A DNA stretch of 61,486 bases. It comes from Candidatus Melainabacteria bacterium. GTDB lineage: Bacteria; Cyanobacteriota; Vampirovibrionia; Obscuribacterales; Obscuribacteraceae. The position numbers and the translations under genes are program-made. The notes below the pieces were generated by a model. That model worked only from the letters and a program-made list of their open reading frames with translations. It was not told the DNA's origin and searched no databases. Within the stretch, counting starts at the first letter, position 1, and each line of letters opens with the position of its first letter. Location: contig JAFKGK010000016.1 of assembly GCA_017307165.1 (NCBI GenBank), forward strand, positions 1-61,486, written 5' to 3'. Shown here in pieces: positions 42,549 through 49,673 of this stretch.

Positions 42549-44330
42549 TTACTTCTTGACCTCGAGTTCGGTGGCCGAAAAATTGCCGGTGGCAAGCTCG
42601 TCGGAACCGGTGTCGAGATAGGTGAAGGTGACGTGCTGACCCTTTTCGACCAGCGGAGCCTTGGCGTAGGTCTCGCGCGTGAGGATGAAGGTCCTGTTGT
42701 CGCCCTCGATCATGAAGAGATAGGTGGGCAGGTTCTGGTTGATGGGCAGATAAGCGATCGCCTTGATGACGCCGTTGATCTGGTGGCTCTTTTCTGCTGC
42801 CTGCGAGATATTGCCGCCGGCCATACGCTTTTGCGCCAGCTGGTTGGCATAGAGGGTGAGCGCCCGATTGAGGTCGGGAGCAAAGATGACCTCGGCAGAG
42901 TTTTGGCCGTGGGCATGCAACATGCCGATGCCGGCAAACGACCTGCCGACCGCCTGGTTGGAGGTGTAGATCGCCACCCAGGTCAGCTCACCGTAGATCG
43001 AGTACAGTTGCACGTTCTCGACCGGATAGTTCTTGACGTTCTGCGGGGCGTGCAGCATGGTTTCTTGCACGCTTTCGCCGACGTTGAAACCGTTCAGGCC
43101 GGGATAGTACACCGCCTCGTTATCTGTGGTCTCGTAGACGAGGACGCCCGAGACAGCATGCTGTCCCGAACGCGTAGAGGTCATCGGAATGACCTCCACG
43201 GAGTGGTTGTCGGTGGTGTAGTTGAGGTCGTAGTCGGCAGCCTGCATGGTGCCGTCCTTGCGCCAGCCGAAAGCGACCGACCAGTAGTTGCTGCGAGCGT
43301 ATTCGCCGCCCCAGATGCCCCAGTTGTCGACGTACTCCTTGATCAGCGACTCGGGCATGACGCGTTCGATCCACTCGGGCTGCTCGCCAATTTTGTAGGC
43401 GGTCAGCTTGGGAGTGGCGGTCGAGACGTCGACGACGATGACCTTTTCGATCTCGCGACCGGTGATCTCGCCGAACGGACGCTTGGCGTAGGTCATGATC
43501 CAGTGCGGCGCCCAGTTGTCATCGACTTCAAACTTGGCGTCGATGAGCAGGCCATCGGTGTAACCGTGCTGGTAGACGAAACGCTCGAGATTGAGGCCGA
43601 AAGAGCCCGAAGCAAAGAGCGTCATCTGGTAGTCGAGCTTGAGCGCGGCTTCCTTGTTCTGGTCCATGGCGTCGACGACCACATAGCCCGGGCTTTTGGG
43701 TTCGCCAAAGTTCCAGCTGTCGCCGGTGTTGGCAAACTGCAGCGGTGCGATCCAGTAGCGACGACCATTGACCGCCTGCAGCACGTAGCTGTTGGGGTCG
43801 ATCATGTAGGTGCTGTTCAGGTTGCCCTTCGTGGTCAGAGCCGTGGCGCCTTTGAAGGCCGCAATCGACTTGGTCACCAGCACCATCTTGTTGGGATCGG
43901 TCGGCGGGATCTTTTCGTCCTTGCTCGCGACGCGAATCTTGGCCTGAGCCGCGAAACGGGCAGCATTGGCGCTGCCCCAGGCGTTGTAGCCGTATTGCAC
44001 CATGGGCACAGTGACAAAGACGAGCCAGGTGGCGCCGGCGGCGAGGATAATCTTGCCCGGCACATTGTTGAGCATGAGTCCGAGGACGGTCGCGGGCAGC
44101 AGCGCGCAGAAGATCAGCTCGAAATAGCCGCCGAAAGAGCCCTGGAAGGTCGGCTGGTAGTAATACATCACGAAGCGCGAGAGGAAGAGCGACGCGATGA
44201 AGGTGCCGATGGCGCCGCCGATGATGGCCTTGCGCGTGGTAGTGCCGGTGATGGCAATGAGGCCGAAGAGGCCGGTGGAGATTGCCGCGAACAACAGTGT
44301 CAGCGGCCAAAAGTGGCTGTCGAGGATCAT
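42549..44330 (-). CDS. membrane-anchored protein of unknown family
   Basis: This is a 593-aa protein with four hydrophobic helices in the first 120 residues and then a large polar domain of about 470 residues. That domain has repeated beta-rich units (YVVVDAMDQNKEAALKLDYQ, IEKVIVVDVSTATPKLTAY), many Tyr/Trp residues and few cysteines. The topology suggests a big extracytoplasmic or surface domain. I recognise no catalytic motif. It lies 78 bases after a YkgJ-type gene on the same strand and is likely in its operon. Codon use is strongly GC-biased. Confidence 0.72.
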   Translation of the reverse strand: MILDSHFWPLTLLFAAISTGLFGLIAITGTTTRKAIIGGAIGTFIASLFLSRFVMYYYQPTFQGSFGGYFELIFCALLPATVLGLMLNNVPGKIILAAGATWLVFVTVPMVQYGYNAWGSANAARFAAQAKIRVASKDEKIPPTDPNKMVLVTKSIAAFKGATALTTKGNLNSTYMIDPNSYVLQAVNGRRYWIAPLQFANTGDSWNFGEPKSPGYVVVDAMDQNKEAALKLDYQMTLFASGSFGLNLERFVYQHGYTDGLLIDAKFEVDDNWAPHWIMTYAKRPFGEITGREIEKVIVVDVSTATPKLTAYKIGEQPEWIERVMPESLIKEYVDNWGIWGGEYARSNYWSVAFGWRKDGTMQAADYDLNYTTDNHSVEVIPMTSTRSGQHAVSGVLVYETTDNEAVYYPGLNGFNVGESVQETMLHAPQNVKNYPVENVQLYSIYGELTWVAIYTSNQAVGRSFAGIGMLHAHGQNSAEVIFAPDLNRALTLYANQLAQKRMAGGNISQAAEKSHQINGVIKAIAYLPINQNLPTYLFMIEGDNRTFILTRETYAKAPLVEKGQHVTFTYLDTGSDELATGNFSATELEVKK

Positions 44331-44408
44331 GTAGATTGCCTTTTCTGGTGAAAAATTTGTTTGGAGACTTGGAAGGCCGCGAAGATAAGGTCGCGACCTG
44401 CACTTTTG

Positions 44409-44669
44409 CTACATGGTGGGGCTGGTGGCCTTCTCCATTTGTGCGATCAAAGCGAAAGCCTCAAACCTGGACGCACCACAGGTATCGAGGTTGGGCGGGA
44501 AGCTCGAGCAGATGGCAGGGCGCTCGCTCTTTCCAAAGAGATCGCACCGCATCGCATCGTTGAGATGGAGGCAGCGGACGCCGGCTGGCTTGCCATCAGG
44601 CATTCCGGGGATCGGAGACGAGATCGAAATAGCGATGCAGCATGCGCCGCAGTTGCTACGACAGTCCAT
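44409..44669 (-). CDS. YkgJ-family cysteine-cluster protein
   Basis: This is an 86-aa protein with CRSNCGACC (Cys 3, 7, 10, 11) and three more cysteines (about 33, 42, 54), the zinc- or iron-chelating layout of the YkgJ/UPF0153 family. The function is unknown. GAGGAG lies seven bases before the ATG. It heads a minus-strand group with the 593-aa membrane protein. Confidence 0.85.
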   Translation of the reverse strand: MDCRSNCGACCIAISISSPIPGMPDGKPAGVRCLHLNDAMRCDLFGKSERPAICSSFPPNLDTCGASRFEAFALIAQMEKATSPTM

Positions 44670-45280
44670 GTCTTGCTCCTCAAAAATGTGAGTTGAAGAT
44701 CTGCGGAGACATCTGGTCTTCGATAGTCTTGGCTAGTTGTTGCTTGCCGGGTTTTGTTGTTTTGATTTGTATTCGCGAGAAAAAGAAAAAGAAAGAACTC
44801 TTTGAAACTATCAGTTCACAGATGGGAGCTATATAGCTAATTGGGAAGACCCCCATGGTTCCCGAGTTTATTTATCTCACATAGGGGTTTGCTAGCTCTG
44901 CTAGTTGTGGTCATTGGCGTTAATTTGGTAGTTAGTGACTGTTAATTACGCGTGCGCGAAGCTACGCTAGATGCGATTGTATTAATGGGGTAGGTAAGCA
45001 GATTTTGGGATGAAAATTCTTACCGCTTGAAATCCTGCGCCCTTCAGCATCCCCGCCTTTCCCCTTGAGATTTGATCGTCCTACCCACTAGTTTTATAGA
45101 GTCATCTCTTTTCTAACCGTCAACTTTTCTTACACCGAATTCTCTAATCCCCCTCATGAGCTTTTAAGCTATCCCGTCGCCTTGCTGTTTAAGCGCGCGA
45201 TCTGTCGGTAGCCGCATGCCAACGGCGTTTGGGCGGAGAGAGAAATCGAGAATCAAAATCTAACCAATTGGAGACATATC
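44670..45280. other. long divergent intergenic region
   Basis: This 611-base gap between YkgJ (minus) and HtpX (plus) contains TAGCGTAGCT (minus, 44960-44969), palindrome copy H (44999-45021) and CCCTTCAGCAT (45040-45050). The same three elements occur in another order around 49314-49397. No gene was seen. Confidence 0.55.
44999..45021. repeat. CAGA-N15-TCTT intergenic palindrome, copy H
   Basis: CAGATTTT...AAATTCTT, nearly identical inside to copy B (GGATG before the right arm), with one end mismatch. Confidence 0.65.
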
Positions 45281-46327
45281 ATGCGCATGGGAAAATGCCT
45301 GCATGAAGCTGGTAATCGCGCGGAAATGCGCCGCCAGCTCTACAAGACTCTTGCCAAAACCCTCGGGGGCTACGCTGCCATGGGGCTTTTGGTTTTCGCT
45401 GCTTTCGCCGGTTTCGGCTATTCGTATCAGTTCAAGTTGGGCTTTGGCTTGTTGTGGTTCCTCGTGCCCGTTCTGAGCTGGTGGTTTTCGGCCAAGGTCG
45501 CTCTTGCTATGACCAAGTCTACGCCTGCCGATCCTGCCAACCCTGAGCATCAGCGGCTCATCGCCATCGTCGATCGAGTCCACGCCAAAAGCGGGCTCAA
45601 GTTTAAGCCGCCGGTCTATATCTCAGACAACCCCTTGCCCAACGCTTTCGCGACCGGCCCCATTCATCGCAAGGCCGTCGTTGCTGCCACCAAGGGGCTT
45701 TTCCTCTGCGGCATGACCGATGAGGAAATCGAAGCAGTCTTTGCTCACGAGCTCGGTCACGTCAAAAACTACGACGTCGCCATCAACTCGATGCTTTCGG
45801 TGATCTCGATGATTTTCTTCATGATCGTCGATTCCGGTGTGCGTCTCTTGCTCTCGGGCATCCGTATCTTTAATCCCTCCTTTGGTGGCATCAAGCGCGC
45901 CGGCGAACGTCGCGGCTTTTTCACCGGCATTCTCGAATACCTGCTCATGTTCGTGGTTTTTCAGATCACTGGTCAGATGACCAAGGTCATCCAGATGTTT
46001 GTCATGCGCTCTCGTGAATCCGCTGCTGATGCGACCGGATCGCTCATGACGGGCAAGCCGTGCCATCTGGCATCAGCGCTGCTCAAGCTCGTCGCTTACG
46101 TCGAAAAGAATCGCCCCAAAGGCCGCGAAGCTGAGTTGATGCGCGCGATCCGCCCGATCATGACCATCGACCCGATTTTTGATGCTACTGCGTCGCTGCC
46201 TGCTGCGACTGGGATCTGGGAGCGCATCAAGCGTTTCTGGCGCTTTGTCCAGCTCACACACCCGCCCGTGCCAGAGCGTGTTGCCGCTCTGGAAAAGATG
46301 AACGGCGGTCCGTGCTCGCTCTCGTAG
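45281..46327 (+). CDS. htpX: HtpX-like M48 membrane zinc protease
   Basis: This is a 348-aa protein. Two hydrophobic helices (about 30-75) precede NALPNAFATG-like PLPNAFATG and the zinc site HELGH (156-160). A second TM pair follows, and the third ligand lies in SRESAADA. These fit HtpX, which degrades misfolded membrane proteins. The N-terminal 20 residues are an extra polar extension. GGAG lies eight bases before the ATG. Together with the FtsH-type enzyme it indicates membrane quality control. Confidence 0.92.
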   Translation: MRMGKCLHEAGNRAEMRRQLYKTLAKTLGGYAAMGLLVFAAFAGFGYSYQFKLGFGLLWFLVPVLSWWFSAKVALAMTKSTPADPANPEHQRLIAIVDRVHAKSGLKFKPPVYISDNPLPNAFATGPIHRKAVVAATKGLFLCGMTDEEIEAVFAHELGHVKNYDVAINSMLSVISMIFFMIVDSGVRLLLSGIRIFNPSFGGIKRAGERRGFFTGILEYLLMFVVFQITGQMTKVIQMFVMRSRESAADATGSLMTGKPCHLASALLKLVAYVEKNRPKGREAELMRAIRPIMTIDPIFDATASLPAATGIWERIKRFWRFVQLTHPPVPERVAALEKMNGGPCSLS

Positions 46328-46362
46328 CGGGTTTGCTTAAGCTCTGATCAGGGACAAATGAT

Positions 46363-48153
46363 GTGCACATCAAACTGAAAAGAGCCTTCTGGAGCGCCGT
46401 CGCCTTGTGCGGCGGCGCTCTCGTTGTGGCTCTAGTAATGCTAATTCAGACCGGCAGTCTCGATCGTACGGGACTGGGTGCGTTGTTTGGATTGCAAGCG
46501 GATGTAGTTTTGTCAGGTTCGATACCGCCAGCGGTGTCCGAGTCGAGCTATGTGCGTCATGCAAATCCTGAAGACCGACTCGAGATAGTCATATCGCTAA
46601 AACTTCGCGACGAGCCTGATCTCGACGCGCTAATTAAGGCGCAGGAAGACCCCGATAGCAACGAATACCAGACTTTTATCGATACTGCACAGTTTGCTCA
46701 ACGCTATGCGCCTGAGCCTGCAGCAGTTGATCGCGTGACTGGTTATCTGCGCGCAGCAGGAATCAAGGTCAAAGACGTGACTCCAAATCGATTGCTTGTG
46801 CACGCTGAGGGGACTGTCGCTCAACTCGAGTCTGCTTTCAAAGTAACGATCAACCAGTACGAGCTTCTGAGCAATGTGCCGGGTGGTCCTACAGTTTCAT
46901 ATTTCAGCATCGATCGCGATCCGACTATCCCGGCCTCGCTCGGAGATACTGTGCAGGCCGTTATTGGTCTCGACACCTTTGCCGAGATGCAGAGTCGCAT
47001 GATGATGGAGCCCAAAGCAGCTGGAAGACGCATCGTCCAGCCGCCTCTGACTCCTCAGGACGTTGCCACCGTTTATGATTATCCCAATGCCAATAATTTG
47101 GGGACGGCAGGGACGTCGCGTAGAAAATTTAGCGGGAAAGGCGTCACGGTCGCCATTGCCACAGCTGAAGGCTACGACAAAAAGGATATCGACGAATATT
47201 TCAAGCATCACGGCGTTGTCCGTACCGGTCAGATCTTGGATGTGCCTGTCAATGGTGTGAGTGGTATCGCTAATGGTGAAACGACCCTTGATCTTCAGCT
47301 GTTGGGTTCGCAGGTCCCAGATGCCGATATCTACATGTACATGGCAGTCAATCCAAAATTCATCAACTTTGTTTTGACTTTCAATCGCATCGTCACGGAC
47401 AACAAGGCGAGTGTAATGAGCCTCAGCTGGGGGCTTTGCGAGTCCGACACGGGTTGGCTCACCATGCAGGCGGAAAACGCCATCTTTAAACAGGCCAAGG
47501 TGCAGGGAATCGCTATGTTTGTCTCCAGCGGCGATGATGGTGCTTATGACTGCAAGCAAAAGAAAGCGGTCTGGGCGGTGGATTTTCCATCCTCTTCGCC
47601 TCATTTCACTGCAGTTGGTGGCACCTCGTTGTATATCACGCATGATAGTGCTGGAGTTGCTCATCGTTTGCGCGAGGAGGCCTGGAGCGGCGCAGGTGGT
47701 GGAATTTCCAATCATTGGCTGCGCCCGACTTGGCAGCTTGGTTCGCCTGGTGATCCGCGTGTCAACGCCAATATTCCGAAAGGAATGATGCGCGCAACTG
47801 CCGATGTCTCGATGAATGCGGATCCCTATACTGGGTATTCGTACTTGTATAAGGGAGCGTGGTCGAGGATCGGTGGAACCAGTGCGTCTGCTCCGCAATG
47901 GGCTGCCGTGTGGGCACTTGCAACTGAAGCCAATGGTGGAAGACGTCTAGGGTCGGCTAATGCCTATGTGTATCGATTGGGAAATAGTGTGGATTATGGG
48001 CGCTATTTCTATGACGTACGGGTCGGTAATAATGGCCATGGGCTCGGTTCTGGCTATCCTGCTCGTCGTGGATGGGATCATCCAACGGGTTGGGGCGCAC
48101 CAAATGCAGAGGCATTGGTGCGGTGGCTGGTGAAAGTCTCGCGGCCTCATTAA
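46363..48153 (+). CDS. sedolisin (S53, kumamolisin-type) secreted peptidase
   Basis: This 596-aa precursor has an N-terminal hydrophobic signal/anchor (about 7-28), a pro-domain (about 40-190) and a subtilisin-like fold. The catalytic Glu306 and Asp310 lie in GETTLDLQ, the oxyanion Asp391 in SSGDDG, and Ser507 in GGTSASAP; a C-terminal calcium site follows (DVRVGNNG...GWDHPTGWG). All S53 active-site residues are intact. It is an acid-acting exported peptidase. GTG is the start, with AGGGA upstream. Confidence 0.92.
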   Translation: MHIKLKRAFWSAVALCGGALVVALVMLIQTGSLDRTGLGALFGLQADVVLSGSIPPAVSESSYVRHANPEDRLEIVISLKLRDEPDLDALIKAQEDPDSNEYQTFIDTAQFAQRYAPEPAAVDRVTGYLRAAGIKVKDVTPNRLLVHAEGTVAQLESAFKVTINQYELLSNVPGGPTVSYFSIDRDPTIPASLGDTVQAVIGLDTFAEMQSRMMMEPKAAGRRIVQPPLTPQDVATVYDYPNANNLGTAGTSRRKFSGKGVTVAIATAEGYDKKDIDEYFKHHGVVRTGQILDVPVNGVSGIANGETTLDLQLLGSQVPDADIYMYMAVNPKFINFVLTFNRIVTDNKASVMSLSWGLCESDTGWLTMQAENAIFKQAKVQGIAMFVSSGDDGAYDCKQKKAVWAVDFPSSSPHFTAVGGTSLYITHDSAGVAHRLREEAWSGAGGGISNHWLRPTWQLGSPGDPRVNANIPKGMMRATADVSMNADPYTGYSYLYKGAWSRIGGTSASAPQWAAVWALATEANGGRRLGSANAYVYRLGNSVDYGRYFYDVRVGNNGHGLGSGYPARRGWDHPTGWGAPNAEALVRWLVKVSRPH

Positions 48154-48193
48154 AGTGAGGTGACAAAGCTTGCTTTATAAAGTTTGACTGGAA

Positions 48194-48246
48194 TTCCGGT
48201 GGTTGGATGCGACATTGGTCGTGTCTGATCACCGGGATTTTTTTGT
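48194..48246 (+). terminator. intrinsic terminator of the sedolisin gene
   Basis: CCGGTG (48196-48201) pairs with CACCGG (48230-48235) around an inner GCGAC/GTCG-type hairpin, followed by GATTTTTTT. Confidence 0.82.
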
Positions 48247-48339
48247 TTGAAATGTTTTACTATATGTAGTGGTTTGATATTGTGTGGTTTTGGGTTGGAA
48301 ATGGTGAAGGTGGTTGCGGGGTGGGGATTTGCGGGTGGA

Positions 48340-48362
48340 CAGAAATTTCGTTTTAAATTCTG
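48340..48362. repeat. CAGA-N15-TCTG intergenic palindrome, copy I
   Basis: CAGAAATT...AAATTCTG preceded by GTGGA. It lies between the convergent sedolisin and cytidine deaminase genes. Confidence 0.72.
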
Positions 48363-48387
48363 ACTATGTCCGAAGCCAGACAATCCA

Positions 48388-49281
48388 TTACAAAGCCTCT
48401 GGACCGAATGAGTCCGGCAACATTTCCTCAAGCTCCGCTTTGCGGGCGTTTCCGGACTTATCAAAAAGCCAGATCGTTGCCTCTTCGCCAAATTCACGAA
48501 GAATCTGCAAACTCTCTCCATCGAGAGGATTATGCTCTTCTGTATCTTCTACTAAAACATACAAGATCCGATCCCGGCTATCTGACAGACTTAAAAGACC
48601 TTCCGCCCTGGCTCTATGCATCGCCACGCTTTCGGCATTGATAGAAGCGCTATAGGCCGCATTTTCGACACTGACGCCCTCATAACTGTGAGGGCCTGTA
48701 TCTCCGCCTGACGTTACAAAAATTGCCGATCTTGCACGTTTGGAATATGGAGTGTGTGCATTTTTAACAAGTGCCACCAATCTTTCGCCAATTTTTCTCA
48801 CATCTGATGACTGCATCTCCGGTGTGATCAAAGGGGAGGAAACAGCTGGTAAAAGGTCGCAACCATGAGCTTTTCTCACATTACTATCTTTGTCGACGAT
48901 ATTTAGCAAAACAGCATCCTTGCCAAACTCTGTCAGGACCTGGCGGCACAAGCCACAAGGTGATCCAGCCGGTGCCTTAGCGCAAACAGTGGCTACGAGT
49001 AAAAATTTAGTGTAACCGTTGTAGACAGCTGTAGTTGCAGCATTTCGCTCTGCACAAATGGTTGCTGGCATAAATTTGTTTTCGACATTACAGCCGGAAA
49101 ACAGCTTTGTTTCACCTGCAGCATTTTGTGCCACAATCGCCGAGCCCACCGGAAATTTTGAAATATAGCAAAGATCTAAATCGCGAGAGACATTTGCTGC
49201 TTCCCAAGCAGTTTTGACCGCTATTTTTTCGTCTTGGCTGAGGTCGGCGAAATGAGTGAAAACTCCCAGGGGTTTGGCCAT
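48388..49281 (-). CDS. cdd: two-domain cytidine deaminase
   Basis: This is a 297-aa enzyme, close to the length of E. coli Cdd. The N-terminal domain has the zinc and catalytic residues CAE (76-78) and PCGLC (108-112). The C-terminal domain repeats the fold but has NAE in place of CAE and NPLDGES in place of PCxxC, so it has lost zinc binding, as in the E. coli-type enzyme where the second domain is structural. It converts cytidine/deoxycytidine to uridine/deoxyuridine in pyrimidine salvage. Confidence 0.9.
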   Translation of the reverse strand: MAKPLGVFTHFADLSQDEKIAVKTAWEAANVSRDLDLCYISKFPVGSAIVAQNAAGETKLFSGCNVENKFMPATICAERNAATTAVYNGYTKFLLVATVCAKAPAGSPCGLCRQVLTEFGKDAVLLNIVDKDSNVRKAHGCDLLPAVSSPLITPEMQSSDVRKIGERLVALVKNAHTPYSKRARSAIFVTSGGDTGPHSYEGVSVENAAYSASINAESVAMHRARAEGLLSLSDSRDRILYVLVEDTEEHNPLDGESLQILREFGEEATIWLFDKSGNARKAELEEMLPDSFGPEAL

Positions 49282-49673
49282 GATTTAAAACTTTCCTGTA
49301 GCAGTATTTTGGGCAGATATTGTGTTTAAAAATCTGACGCCGCAGACCGGCTATTCTAATATAAATAAATGCTGAAGGGTTGGTGCAAGCTACGCTAAAT
49401 TTATAGCGCTCAAAAGAGTCGATTTAGAACAGCATTTCATACAGATTAGGTTACGTTTTCCGCACGAGAGTCCGCAGACCTAATAGGCTCGGGTGTATCC
49501 GTCCGTACCCCAGCACCCAACAGACCAAAATAAGAGAAACCTAGATTTTCTACAATAAAAAGCACAGACAAGCACCGGGAGACGAATCACCCGCTGCGCG
49601 GTTTCGTGCGGATCAAAATCCTCATTTGTCGCTTAAGACAAGCAATCAACAGACTGATCTCCAGGAGAATCGA
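49282..49673. other. divergent intergenic region between cdd and ppdK
   Basis: This 392-base gap holds palindrome copy J, ATGCTGAAGGG (49369-49379), AGCTACGCTA (49388-49397) and TAGGTTACGTTTTCC near 49450, a weak match to the leader element seen elsewhere. Promoters for both genes are expected here. Confidence 0.5.
49314..49336. repeat. CAGA-N15-TCTG intergenic palindrome, copy J
   Basis: CAGATATT...AAAATCTG, 33 bases upstream of the cytidine deaminase start. Confidence 0.68.

Noticed and set aside
42633..44351. 572-codon open frame antisense to the 593-aa membrane protein
   Set aside because: High GC at third positions opens the opposite strand. The minus-strand frame has coherent TM helices and context, whereas this one is an Asp/Gly/Val-rich shadow.
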